Shown here in pieces: positions 1-8,385 of a stretch of 33,420 nt of DNA. Origin of the DNA: an uncultured bacterium (GTDB lineage: Bacteria > Bacteroidota > Bacteroidia > Bacteroidales > CAIXTV01); assembly GCA_903922465.1 (NCBI GenBank), contig CAIXTV010000135.1, positions 1-33,420 of the forward strand, written 5' to 3'. The notes under the pieces are model-generated. The model searched no databases. It had not been told where the DNA came from and saw only the letters and a program-made list of their open reading frames with translations. The translations under genes were made by a program, and so were the position numbers. The first letter of the stretch is position 1, and each line of letters starts with the position of its first letter.

Positions 1-240
1 ATTTGAAATTTGGGTCTTGGGTCTTCTTTTGGGGGTCTTGGGTCTTTGTATGAAACTCTGAATTTAGAGTGTTAAGTTTTAAGTGTTAAGTTTTAAGTTC
101 CGAGCGGGGTGCAACAACTCGCCTTCGTTTCTTCCTTGGGGCTTGGAATTTGAAATTTGGGTCTTGGGGCTTCTTTTGAGGGTCTTGGGTCTTCTTTTGG
201 GGGTCTTGGGTCTTCTTTTGAGGGTCTTGGGTCTTTGTGT
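1..240. repeat. 21-bp minisatellite in two clusters
   Basis: The core unit reads gggtcttgggtcttctttt plus two variable bases. Units begin at 12 and 33 in the first cluster and at 159, 180, 201 and 222 in the second, so the period is exactly 21 bp. Both clusters are preceded by the same flank (atttgaaattt), so the whole block looks duplicated with about 95 bp of other sequence between. Open frames through it encode only low-complexity Leu/Gly or Pro/Arg/Lys repeats and are not credible genes. The rest of the 361-base stretch before padR holds only the promoter element. Confidence 0.85.
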
Positions 241-349
241 GAGGTTTTCTGAATTATTTCCCGAAAATTATTCTCACAGACAATCAGTGACTTAAGCATT
301 ATTTTCAAACAACATGCTACTTTGTTATACATAGTACCAAATAAAGTAT

Positions 350-358
350 TATTTTTGC
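350..358 (+). promoter_or_regulatory. -7 element (TATTTTTGC) of padR
   Basis: A full match to the Bacteroidota -7 consensus TAnnTTTG, ending only 3 bases before the padR start codon. A TTTG at 321-324 could be the -33 element, but its 25-base spacing is longer than the usual 17-23. If used, transcription would start at or just inside the start codon and the message would be leaderless or nearly so. Confidence 0.45.
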
Positions 359-361
359 GGC

Positions 362-694
362 ATGAAAGAAGAAAATATAAATGTACAAATGCGGAAGGGC
401 GTACTTGAATTTTGCATACTCACCATAGTGTATGAAAAAGACGCCTATACTTCCGATCTTATCGAACGCCTGAAATCGGCCCATCTGATAGTGGTTGAGG
501 GGACTTTATATCCTTTACTCACCCGCTTGAAAAATCAGGGCTATCTGTCTTATTACTGGGAGGAATCCAAATCTGGCCCCCCACGTAAATATTTTAAAAT
601 TACCGAAGCAGGAAGCCAATTTTTGAAGGAACTCCGTGAAAATTGGATAGATTTCGTCAATTCAGTAAATTCAATAATTAAAAACAACAATTAA
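362..694 (+). CDS. PadR-family transcriptional regulator
   Basis: A small DNA-binding repressor, 110 residues, usual for the short PadR subfamily. The N-terminal winged helix is recognisable: a first helix at about residues 10-25 (MRKGVLEFCILTIV), then a segment (DAYTSDLIERL) leading to the recognition helix region (VVEGTLYPLLTRLKNQGYL, about 45-63), and a wing (GPPRKYFKITEAG). The PspC-domain gene starts 12 bases downstream. In Bacteroidota this pairing is common and the regulator probably controls its neighbour in response to envelope stress, which is inference. The first Met is chosen because homologues start about ten residues before MRKGVLE. The ligand or signal is unknown. Confidence 0.93.
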   Translation: MKEENINVQMRKGVLEFCILTIVYEKDAYTSDLIERLKSAHLIVVEGTLYPLLTRLKNQGYLSYYWEESKSGPPRKYFKITEAGSQFLKELRENWIDFVNSVNSIIKNNN

Positions 695-706
695 CACCAT
701 ATAAGC

Positions 707-2347
707 ATGAAAAAAAATTTTACGGTAAACATTTGCGGAACCATTTTCAATATAGATGAAGATGCTTACGAACAACTAAATCAGTATTTACTCAGTCTCA
801 AAGAACATTATAATAATGAGGAAGGTCGCGATGAAATTTTGGGCGACATCGAATCGCGTATTGCAGAAATGTTAATTGAGAAAACAGAATCGAATGTCAA
901 AGTTGTCACCCTTGCCGACATCCAATCGGTTATTGCTATCATGGGCCAACCCGACGAATTCGAGGGACAAACTGCTCCAAAAGCAGAAACAAAAGCGGCT
1001 CGCCGTCTTTTTCGCGATCCTGATAATAAAGTAGTCGGTGGAGTGTGTAGCGGAATTGCAGCCTATTTTAATATGGATAAAACCATCATCCGCATACTCT
1101 TTATAGTGGCAATTTTACTTGGATTTTCAGGCGTACTGGTTTATTTAGTGCTTTGGATGAGCATTCCCGAAGCTAAAACAACAGTCGAAAGATTGGAAAT
1201 GAAAGGCGAAAAAATTAATCTTAATAATATTGAGAAGAATATAAAAGAAGAATTCAGCCAAATAAAAGATAAATTCAAAGAAATGGGTCAGGAGGCCAAA
1301 GCAGCCTTTGCCGAACAGCGTAATGCATCTCAACCAACGCGTTTCGAACGTTTCTTTAACTTTCTTTTCACCCTTTTAAAATATTTCGTAAGAGCTGTTG
1401 GCATATTCATAGGCCTTATTTTTATCATAGTAGGCCTATTTGTCTTGGTCGGACTGATTGCAGCCTTTTTCGGAGCCAAAACCATCACTCTGGGAGGTGG
1501 TTCAGTCATAAGTAGTTATTCTTTTGGCGATTTCCTGGCCCTTTTCATGGATGCACCTTATCAAATTACCCTTACCTATATTGGATTATCCTTATTCATA
1601 GGTGTTCCTCTCATCATGCTGATATATAATGGCATAAAAATAGTGCTTGGAAGCAAAAGCCGAAAAAGAATTATCGGAATATCAGCTTTTTCTTTTTGGT
1701 TTGCAGGTCTTATCATCTGTATAATACTCGCTTTTCAGATAACAAAAGATTATTCAAACAAGAGTTTTGCCTCGAAAAAAATAGCCATAAGTCAACCTAT
1801 GGGCAACACACTTTCGCTTGAGATAAATCAGGCCACCGATTTCGATTTGAGCATGCTGCAAGAAAGAAAACTACATGGCGAAGGCCCTTTTAGCCTCATC
1901 GAAATGAAAGGTAAAGATGCTTTTCTGGGAATTCCAAAACTCGAAGTGCTTAATAGCGAAAACGACAGCTTTCAACTAATTGTTTTTTCAACTTCCAGGG
2001 GAGCGTCTTTAACAGAAGCAGAACGGAATATCGAAAACATAAAATATAATTTGAAACAAGTAGGCGAAAAAATCATCCTCGACCCAGTTTATCAGTTTGA
2101 TATTGCCAATAAATGGAGAGCACAAGAAGTGAAAATCATAGTTAAAGTTCCTGAAGGCAAAATTTTGGATATTAGTTCAAATGCAAAACTACTCTTAAAG
2201 GATTTTGAAAATGAGGATGATAAAGATTTTAAAGAATTATATGGTAAGAAATGGATAATGTCGCATTCAGTACTTAAAGAATTCATTGAACAAAAACCAC
2301 TATCCATTGTTATAGATAGTGTGAAAACTACTAAAGTTAAAAAATAG
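707..2347 (+). CDS. PspC domain-containing membrane protein
   Basis: Integral membrane protein of 546 residues, likely an envelope-stress sensor or effector. Residues 1-90 form a cytoplasmic region rich in acidic helices (EILGDIESRIAEML) that is typical of Bacteroidota PspC proteins. The PspC domain follows at about 99-157, with the marker GGVCSGIAAYF and a hydrophobic helix ending VLWMSIPEA. A charged helical stretch lies at about 160-205, then predicted membrane segments near 230-256, 288-310 and 323-346. The last 200 residues look extracytoplasmic and beta-rich, and I do not recognise a domain there. It is cotranscribed with the padR gene just upstream and followed by a strong hairpin terminator. 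Target proteins are unknown. Confidence 0.88.
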   Translation: MKKNFTVNICGTIFNIDEDAYEQLNQYLLSLKEHYNNEEGRDEILGDIESRIAEMLIEKTESNVKVVTLADIQSVIAIMGQPDEFEGQTAPKAETKAARRLFRDPDNKVVGGVCSGIAAYFNMDKTIIRILFIVAILLGFSGVLVYLVLWMSIPEAKTTVERLEMKGEKINLNNIEKNIKEEFSQIKDKFKEMGQEAKAAFAEQRNASQPTRFERFFNFLFTLLKYFVRAVGIFIGLIFIIVGLFVLVGLIAAFFGAKTITLGGGSVISSYSFGDFLALFMDAPYQITLTYIGLSLFIGVPLIMLIYNGIKIVLGSKSRKRIIGISAFSFWFAGLIICIILAFQITKDYSNKSFASKKIAISQPMGNTLSLEINQATDFDLSMLQERKLHGEGPFSLIEMKGKDAFLGIPKLEVLNSENDSFQLIVFSTSRGASLTEAERNIENIKYNLKQVGEKIILDPVYQFDIANKWRAQEVKIIVKVPEGKILDISSNAKLLLKDFENEDDKDFKELYGKKWIMSHSVLKEFIEQKPLSIVIDSVKTTKVKK

Positions 2348-2375
2348 TATGTTGATTTAATCGATTTTGTTTTTT

Positions 2376-2412
2376 TAAAAGATCTCTTGTCAATTTGATG
2401 AGAGATCTTTTA
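2376..2412 (+). terminator. Hairpin terminator after the PspC gene
   Basis: A 12-bp perfect stem (taaaagatctct pairs with agagatctttta, 2376-2387 with 2401-2412) around a 13-base loop. The stem opens with A and closes with T residues, as in intrinsic terminators. It lies 28 bases after the PspC stop codon. Confidence 0.75.
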
Positions 2413-2483
2413 TTTATAATCTATTGGTTTCACTCGATTAGGTGTTTAAAAGCAAGGTCGAAATGCATAAAAAAAACATTTAT

Positions 2484-2516
2484 GTTGTCAAATTAAAATC
2501 ATTGTAGTAATCTTGC
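2484..2516 (+). promoter_or_regulatory. Promoter of the UpxY-like gene
   Basis: GTTG at 2484-2487, 20 bases, then TAATCTTGC at 2508-2516, one mismatch from TAnnTTTGC. It predicts a 5' leader of about 70 bases before the start at 2591. Confidence 0.4.
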
Positions 2517-2590
2517 AGTCCGTTTCAAAAGCATAAAAAAGACTGACAATTTTTTTAAATGAATTATCTTTTCCTTAATAGCAATCACAT

Positions 2591-3109
2591 ATGAATACCA
2601 CTGATGCTCAAAATGCATCTGAATATCATTGGCATGCAATTTATACTTGCCCCCGTTCAGAGAAGAAAGTCCATAAAATTCTTGAAGAAAATGGCATAGA
2701 AGTATATTTGCCATTACAAAAAAGGCTTCGTCAATGGAAAGACAGGAAAAAATGGGTCGAAGAACCCCTGTTTCGATCCTATTTATTTGTAAAAGTAAGC
2801 GAAAAAGAATATTACAGTGCCATTAATGTGCAAGGCGCAGTTCGATATATTACCTTTGCAGGTAAAGCGGTAAAAATCCCCGAACGTCAGATATTATCCA
2901 TACGTCAATTGATGGAATCGCAATATAATATCACCGTAACGACATCTCAATTTAAGAAAGGAGATATTATTCTGATTAAAAATGGAGTATTGGTAGGCTT
3001 AGAAGGTGAAATGATATCCTATTTAGGGAAAAAGAGAATCCTTATGCGAATTCAACAACTCTCTTGCTCCCTTATTGTTGAAGTCCCCCTAACTGATTTG
3101 GCAGAATAG
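2591..3109 (+). CDS. UpxY/NusG-like transcription antiterminator
   Basis: A 172-residue NusG paralogue. The NGN domain fills residues 13-105 (WHAIYTCPRSEKKVHKIL, then ...FRSYLFVKV, then GAVRYITFAGKAVKIP). A short KOW domain follows at about 120-172 (FKKGD, GVLVGLEGEM, then GKKRILMRIQQLSCSLIVEV). Such proteins bind RNA polymerase and suppress termination or pausing. In Bacteroidota most of them sit first in capsule or exopolysaccharide operons. Here no such operon follows: the next gene is convergent and begins 80 bases away. It therefore acts in trans, is left over from a moved locus, or is a housekeeping-type paralogue. Family assignment is firm and the target is unknown. Confidence 0.9.
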   Translation: MNTTDAQNASEYHWHAIYTCPRSEKKVHKILEENGIEVYLPLQKRLRQWKDRKKWVEEPLFRSYLFVKVSEKEYYSAINVQGAVRYITFAGKAVKIPERQILSIRQLMESQYNITVTTSQFKKGDIILIKNGVLVGLEGEMISYLGKKRILMRIQQLSCSLIVEVPLTDLAE

Positions 3110-3189
3110 TCAGCAAATCCTTTCCAAGTCGTGTATAGTGGAAACAAATCCGGGAGGGAGTTGGTCAAATTGTGGGATGAATAAATGAC

Positions 3190-3972
3190 TTATTTCTTGC
3201 GTTTCTTAATAATGATAGCATTGGTAAGATTTCGGTACATCTCCCGCAAATCTTTATCATAACTAAGCATTTCTAAATGGCTTTCAACTACGGGACGATC
3301 TTCTCTTATTGCCGGTCCCCGCTGATTGTCTTTTGGGGAAGTTTTAAGAGCATTCTTGGCAGTTTCCTTAATAAGGGGGAAGAGTAAACTAAAATCCAAG
3401 TTTTTACTTTGCAAAATTTCTTCTGCAGCCATATACATGAAATTACTGAAATTGCAGGCAAACACCGCAGACATATGATACCATCGCCTTTGTTCCGAAT
3501 CCAATTCTCTGACATTTTCGCTGAGGAGTTCGGCCAATTGCCTTAAGCGCTTTACGTTGTCAGGAATATTGGCTTCAACAAAAATGGGGATATTACTAAA
3601 ATTGGCTCTTCCTTTCTTTGAAAATGTTTGAAAAGGATAAAACACTCCGAAATGTGGAAATTTATCTTTAAAAACATCCATCCCTATACTTCCCGAAGTA
3701 TGAACAATAAGCTTATGATTAAATGAAAGTGTGTTTAATAAGGGTTCAATTACGCTGTCAAGAACACAAACAATATATAAATCGGCAAATTTATAGAGTT
3801 TACGAATATCGCTTGTGTGGGCCGCTTCCAGTTTCCCGCCCAACACTCGTGCATGATTGATGTTAGGGCTATAAACCTGCAAAATATTTTTGCCTTTATG
3901 CTTAAGCGCCAATCCCAATTGGGTTGCCACATTCCCCGAACCAATTAAAATAATATTATAGATGGCTTTCAT
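3190..3972 (-). CDS. DUF2520 Rossmann-fold protein
   Basis: 260 residues. The N-terminus is a dinucleotide-binding Rossmann fold with the glycine motif GSGNVATQLG at residues 11-20, related to F420-dependent NADP oxidoreductases and pyrroline-5-carboxylate reductase. The C-terminal half (from about 150) is an all-helical DUF2520 domain, including a segment RRWYHMSAVFACNFSNFM that is typical of the family. The substrate is not known. Its start codon overlaps the stop of the upstream PlsY-like gene by four bases (ATGA), so the two are translationally coupled. It is the last gene of a three-gene minus-strand unit led by the lamin-tail protein. Confidence 0.85.
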   Translation of the reverse strand: MKAIYNIILIGSGNVATQLGLALKHKGKNILQVYSPNINHARVLGGKLEAAHTSDIRKLYKFADLYIVCVLDSVIEPLLNTLSFNHKLIVHTSGSIGMDVFKDKFPHFGVFYPFQTFSKKGRANFSNIPIFVEANIPDNVKRLRQLAELLSENVRELDSEQRRWYHMSAVFACNFSNFMYMAAEEILQSKNLDFSLLFPLIKETAKNALKTSPKDNQRGPAIREDRPVVESHLEMLSYDKDLREMYRNLTNAIIIKKRKK

Positions 3973-4544
3973 CGTTTCTTCCCAAAATTATAACGGACTT
4001 CTTTTCTGTTAATGAGCTTGATGATATTACTTTCATACAGAAAAAGTGTAAAAATAACCAAGCCTATTGCAAACAAAAGTAGGGAGATGGTACGCTCGTT
4101 AAAAATGAATGCCATGATGAGGGGATAGGAAAGAGAAGCCACTAAAAATGCTAAAGATAGATAGCGCCAAATGATAAAGACGATGCAAAAGACTAACAAA
4201 TAACATAGGGTTATCCAAGGCGAGAGTATGATCATAATGCCCAAAAGCAAAGCCAAAGGTCTTTCTTTGGGTTTCTTTCTGAACATCGAAAAAAGGACTC
4301 CCAGCAATGCGCCTATGCCTAATAATATTTGAAATGAAACAAAATTATCGGTCGAAAAATACATTTTCCCGGCAATGAAGGCTAAAAATGTGGCACCTGC
4401 CCCTTTCAGTAAGGTGATGAACCATCCTAAAATTTCCAGGGGATATGAATCGGGGTTTCGTTTAGGTAAAATCCAGTGATAAATAGGTAAACTTCCAAGC
4501 AAATAGGCAAGTACAAAACAAAGTATGATGTAAATTATTAGCAT
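3969..4544 (-). CDS. Degenerate PlsY-like membrane protein
   Basis: 191 residues, nearly all hydrophobic. The order of segments follows glycerol-3-phosphate acyltransferase PlsY: an N-terminal helix ending LAYLLGSLP, a helix starting LLKGAGATF, a loop FRKKPKERP followed by ALLLGIMIILSPW, and WRYLSLAFLVASLSYP near residues 125-140. In PlsY these match GSIP, the LKG helix, FKGGKGVAT and the RYVSLASI segment. The catalytic parts are missing: the GSGNPGATN phosphate loop is deleted, HxFP reads LFSM and GGKG reads KKPKE. Acyl transfer is therefore unlikely. It may be a lipid-binding or regulatory relative, or a decaying copy. It overlaps the DUF2520 gene and starts 13 bases after the lamin-tail gene. 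The homology is my own visual alignment. Confidence 0.6.
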   Translation of the reverse strand: MLIIYIILCFVLAYLLGSLPIYHWILPKRNPDSYPLEILGWFITLLKGAGATFLAFIAGKMYFSTDNFVSFQILLGIGALLGVLFSMFRKKPKERPLALLLGIMIILSPWITLCYLLVFCIVFIIWRYLSLAFLVASLSYPLIMAFIFNERTISLLLFAIGLVIFTLFLYESNIIKLINRKEVRYNFGKKR

Positions 4545-4557
4545 AATGGTTTATTAT

Positions 4558-7140
4558 TTAAAGTTTTCCGGCTAAGACAGCAGTTTTCTTGTAATGTTTC
4601 AGGTTTCCTTTTAAATCGAAAACTTCAACATAAACAATATAAATACCAATGCCAGCTTTCTGATTATCATTGTCAAGGCCATCCCAAGCAAAAGCTCCCT
4701 GAGTGCCTAGGAGTTGATTCTTTTCAAGGTATCGAACAATCCCTCCTTTTGAATTAAAAATTCTTATGTTGGCAACATTACCCGGTTCGGCAAATGTATA
4801 GTTTATATTTAAAACATCATTATTCCCATCATTGTCTGGTGAAAATATTTCGGGACTTAATGTTATTGGGTCGTCGGAAGTGGTATTTTCGTTGAACTGT
4901 GAATTTTTGTAAGCCGGAGTTGCATATCCCACATCTGCAGCTGCCGAATGCCAGTTAGAACGCTCTTGAGTTGGGCGATCATAATTAATACGCTCCAATG
5001 AAACCCCATTTGTGGTTGTTAAAAGCGGATATTGCATATCTACATTATAATTAAACTGATCAATAGCATTCAGGGAGCGGTCAACTAAAACGACAGTTCC
5101 GCTGCTGATATAATAAGTTGGCATGTCGGCAATCTTAATAAATCCATCGGGATTAGTTGTAAAATATTCCTGTTTTACTTTTAAAGGATCAGTGCTAATG
5201 GCAATATATTTAGCCGGGAAAAGTAAAAATCCTTCTGAGCAAATCTCTTTTACAGAACTTAAACTCCCATTATCAATATTTGCAAGCTCCAATTGTTTTA
5301 GATCAATCACCTTATTAGAACGATTGTAGAGTTCGATAAATTGTGCTCCATTTATAGTTGGGTCAATTAAAACTTCATTTATCACAATATCGTAAGCTTG
5401 AGCTGCCTGAGGAATTGCAAATTGTTTTGTAATGAAGACATCAATTGAATTTCCGACACAATCTTTCAACGTATCGCTAAGAGTGAGAGTGTAAATAATG
5501 CTCGCCGATAGGGAATTACTCAATTGAAGTAAAACAGATGAATAGTCAGGAAATATTAATGAAATCTGATTAGGATTTCCAATACCATTATCAATAGAAA
5601 AACTATTGGGTTGAAGCAAAGTCGTACTATCCATAGGTTCAGAAAAGAAAACTTGAAGATTCATAGAATCAATAACCGCAACACGGCTTAGACTGGGTTT
5701 GTTTATATCTGGCGCAAATTGTTGTATGCTGTTTTTTCTGCCTGGCGTCCCTCCCGAAGGATCGTTTGAGGCCTGCCAATTAGCCTCCCCTTCACAAGGA
5801 GTAAACGGATTGACTAATTCAAGTGACCAACCCCCATCTTTTTTATTGGGATCTTTATACCAATTCTCGCCATAACTTACAAAGGATATTGCTTGTGAGT
5901 TTTCATTTAAAAGTAGCACCATGGAACCGGTATTTGTCAAAGCAAGGCTCGAAAGTCCAAGCACAGGACCATAGGATTGCAGTAATGCCTGACTGCTTGT
6001 TGAGGTAATAATTAGAAAACTATCGGGCAGAATGCTGACATCGGGTAATACTTTTGCGCTGCTTCCCAATATTAATTTCCAGCCATTTAAAGAAACCGGG
6101 AAATGGGTTCGGTTATAAAGTTCGACCCATTCGGCATCGGGTAAGCCAACTACAGGACTTGGGTCTATCATCAATTCATTTATTAAAACATCAAAAGAGT
6201 TGGGCTTATAAAATCCAAAGGCAAGAGTTTGGCTTAGCATGGTATTTCCCGACAAATCCTGAACATTATTAATGCTAATATGATTAAGCACCCCCGGCGC
6301 AAATGCTGTGCTAAAAACCAAATGAACAAGCGAAGGGTCGGAAATATCCTTGGTGGCTGAGTTTGGAGATGCAATTGCATTGTCGGCAATATAATTAGAA
6401 ACTGTTTGTGCACTCGCATCAGAAACCGCTTCTGAAAATTTCAAATCGAGTTGATTTTGCGAAATAACACTTAGCGTATTTACGTACGGTTTAATGGTGT
6501 CGGCAACTATAGGGCCAATAGAAAAGTCATCAAAATAAAACTGATTATATCGCGATACTGTGGAATATTGGCAATAAACACCAAAATAAGATGTGGCAAG
6601 ATGGGTGTTGTCATTAAATGGAGCCCCTTCCGGAACAAAAACATTTCCACCTGTTGCATCAGCATAAATATTCCAATTGGCTGCATTATCTCTGGTGATT
6701 TTGAGCCTGAGTTTTATGCTAGAGGCAAAAGAAGTTGTCCCTGTGAAAAGTAAAGTAGAAACACCAGCAGTTTTCTTGTAAAATTTGATGTAATCGGCAT
6801 TGGTTTGACCAATTTCCACATAATAAGCATTTGGTGCATTGCTAAGATTTGCTCCGTCGGAAACCAAAAACACCCTCACAAAATTTGAAGTTGTTGGATT
6901 AAACTTCAAATCGATTAGAAAATTCCATTCAGTATTGCTTACTAAATTATTGGGTGTGCTTAAATAAAGCATGGCGGCCGACTGTGGGCCATTGCTACGT
7001 AATTCGTAATTTTCAACCAAAAAACTGCTGTCATTTCCTGCCCAAACAGGATTGTTGCTAAAGTTTCCATCAGAAAAATTATCATTCATCTGAGCATTGC
7101 AAAGCAAAGGAAACAACAATAGGATTAATATCTTTTTCAT
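4558..7140 (-). CDS. Secreted lamin-tail-domain protein with C-terminal sorting domain
   Basis: 860 residues. A signal peptide occupies residues 1-16 (cut near CNAQ). Residues 20-210 form a beta-rich lectin-like domain (ends FYFDDFSIG). A bacterial Ig-like (SbsA type) domain lies at about 213-310, a first lamin-tail domain at 316-470 (DVLINELMIDPSP, WVELYNRT), a second Ig-like domain at 479-575, and a second lamin-tail domain at 583-745 (IVINEVLIDPTINGAQFIEL). The C-terminus, 763-860, is a FlgD-like fold with SPDNDGNNDVLNINY and FAWDGLDNDNQKAGIGIYI, typical of type IX secretion cargo. It is probably a cell-surface adhesin or nucleic-acid or glycan-associated protein; the ligand is unknown. 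It is the first gene of the unit with the PlsY-like and DUF2520 genes. Confidence 0.88.
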   Translation of the reverse strand: MKKILILLLFPLLCNAQMNDNFSDGNFSNNPVWAGNDSSFLVENYELRSNGPQSAAMLYLSTPNNLVSNTEWNFLIDLKFNPTTSNFVRVFLVSDGANLSNAPNAYYVEIGQTNADYIKFYKKTAGVSTLLFTGTTSFASSIKLRLKITRDNAANWNIYADATGGNVFVPEGAPFNDNTHLATSYFGVYCQYSTVSRYNQFYFDDFSIGPIVADTIKPYVNTLSVISQNQLDLKFSEAVSDASAQTVSNYIADNAIASPNSATKDISDPSLVHLVFSTAFAPGVLNHISINNVQDLSGNTMLSQTLAFGFYKPNSFDVLINELMIDPSPVVGLPDAEWVELYNRTHFPVSLNGWKLILGSSAKVLPDVSILPDSFLIITSTSSQALLQSYGPVLGLSSLALTNTGSMVLLLNENSQAISFVSYGENWYKDPNKKDGGWSLELVNPFTPCEGEANWQASNDPSGGTPGRKNSIQQFAPDINKPSLSRVAVIDSMNLQVFFSEPMDSTTLLQPNSFSIDNGIGNPNQISLIFPDYSSVLLQLSNSLSASIIYTLTLSDTLKDCVGNSIDVFITKQFAIPQAAQAYDIVINEVLIDPTINGAQFIELYNRSNKVIDLKQLELANIDNGSLSSVKEICSEGFLLFPAKYIAISTDPLKVKQEYFTTNPDGFIKIADMPTYYISSGTVVLVDRSLNAIDQFNYNVDMQYPLLTTTNGVSLERINYDRPTQERSNWHSAAADVGYATPAYKNSQFNENTTSDDPITLSPEIFSPDNDGNNDVLNINYTFAEPGNVANIRIFNSKGGIVRYLEKNQLLGTQGAFAWDGLDNDNQKAGIGIYIVYVEVFDLKGNLKHYKKTAVLAGKL

Positions 7141-7169
7141 GATTCGGCCAAATAATAGTGTAAATGTAG

Positions 7170-7177
7170 TAATTTTG
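7170..7177 (+). promoter_or_regulatory. Possible -7 element of asd
   Basis: TAATTTTG fits TAnnTTTG about 60 bases before the asd start. No clear TTTG lies at the right distance upstream, so support is weak. Confidence 0.25.
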
Positions 7178-7237
7178 TTTTTAGAAAATCGTTTTTAAGG
7201 CAAAATAATTTAATTTAAAACCATAAATATTATTAGA

Positions 7238-8236
7238 ATGAAAATTGCAATCGTTGGTGCCACAGGACTTGTAGGGGGTGTAATGATAAAAGTATTGGAA
7301 GAAAGAGGCTTTGGAAATAGCGAAATGCTGATGGTGGCATCTGAGAAATCGATAGGCAAAGAAATAATGTTTGGGGGTAAAACGATGAAAATTATTTCGA
7401 TGGAGGAAGCCATAAAGGCAAGACCTGATATTGCTCTGTTTTCGGCAGGAGGTGCGGCTTCAAAACAATGGGCTCCTGAGTTTGCAAAAATCGGAACCTT
7501 TGTGATTGATAATTCATCGGCTTGGCGAATGTTTGCCCACATTCCTCTAATTGTTCCTGAAGTGAATGCCGAAATTCTGACCCCTGATGATAAAATCATA
7601 GCCAATCCGAATTGTTCTACCATTCAACTTGTTATGGCCCTTGCCCCTTTGCATAAACTCTATGGCATAAAACGAATTGTTATTTCAACCTATCAGTCGG
7701 TCACGGGAACGGGCGTGAAAGCCGTTGCCCAGCTTCATGGCGAAAGAGAAAATAAGGCATGCGAAAAAGCCTACCCTCATCCAATTGATTTAAATGTAAT
7801 TCCACATGGCGGCACTTTTCTGCCCGACGGTTATACTACTGAAGAAGAGAAACTTATTTCGGAAACCCGCAAGATTTTGAACGATCAAAGCATTTTGGTT
7901 TCACCTACGGTGGTAAGGGTGCCTGTTTTGGGCGGACATTCAGAGTCGGTGAACATCGAATTTCATAATAAATTTGATTTGGAGGTGATAAGAAACCTAT
8001 TCGAAACTAGCAAGGGCATAGTTCTGCAAGACCAAGCCGACGAAAATCACTATCCAATGCCCCTATATGTTCAGGGCAAAGATGAGGTGTTTGTTGGAAG
8101 GCTTAGGCTTGACCCTTCGTGCCCAAATGCATTGAATATGTGGATAGTTTCCGATAATCTCCGCAAAGGAGCCGCCACCAACGCGGTACAAATTGCAGAA
8201 TTTATTATTGAAAAAGGCTGGGTCGAAAATCGCTAA
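7238..8236 (+). CDS. asd: Aspartate-semialdehyde dehydrogenase
   Basis: Converts aspartyl phosphate to aspartate semialdehyde with NADPH. This is the branch point to diaminopimelate and lysine, and to threonine and methionine; the enzyme is cytosolic. The 332-residue length is normal. Seen: the NADP-binding GATGLVG at residues 7-13, the substrate-binding motif DNSSAWRM at 91-98, the catalytic Cys126 in NPNCSTIQ, and the catalytic His234 in GGHSESVN. It is a single-gene unit between a divergent secreted-protein gene and a repeat region. It provides the precursor used by dapF, encoded about 17 kb away in the same window. Confidence 0.97.
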   Translation: MKIAIVGATGLVGGVMIKVLEERGFGNSEMLMVASEKSIGKEIMFGGKTMKIISMEEAIKARPDIALFSAGGAASKQWAPEFAKIGTFVIDNSSAWRMFAHIPLIVPEVNAEILTPDDKIIANPNCSTIQLVMALAPLHKLYGIKRIVISTYQSVTGTGVKAVAQLHGERENKACEKAYPHPIDLNVIPHGGTFLPDGYTTEEEKLISETRKILNDQSILVSPTVVRVPVLGGHSESVNIEFHNKFDLEVIRNLFETSKGIVLQDQADENHYPMPLYVQGKDEVFVGRLRLDPSCPNALNMWIVSDNLRKGAATNAVQIAEFIIEKGWVENR

Positions 8237-8261
8237 TCGGAATATTTTGGTTTTGGCGTTT

Positions 8262-8275
8262 AAGCATTTCTGCTT
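8262..8275 (+). terminator. Weak hairpin after asd
   Basis: A 5-bp stem (aagca with tgctt) around tttc, followed by tt. It sits 26 bases after the asd stop. It is short and may be chance. Confidence 0.25.
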
Positions 8276-8385
8276 TTAGAGGAGGGTGCTATCCTTTTGC
8301 CGGGGAAATAGACTCTGGAATTCCTTCATTTTTGTTATATGTTTGAATTATAAGATTTTACATTTTTATGTCTATTCAAAATAGG

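Noticed and set aside
83-332. Open frames on both strands through the left minisatellite
   Set aside because: Both encode only the translated repeat (Leu/Gly or Pro/Arg/Lys), have no flanking unique protein sequence and overlap each other.
7210-7623. 137-residue minus-strand frame opposite asd
   Set aside because: It is antisense to the conserved N-terminal half of asd, with composition typical of a shadow frame.
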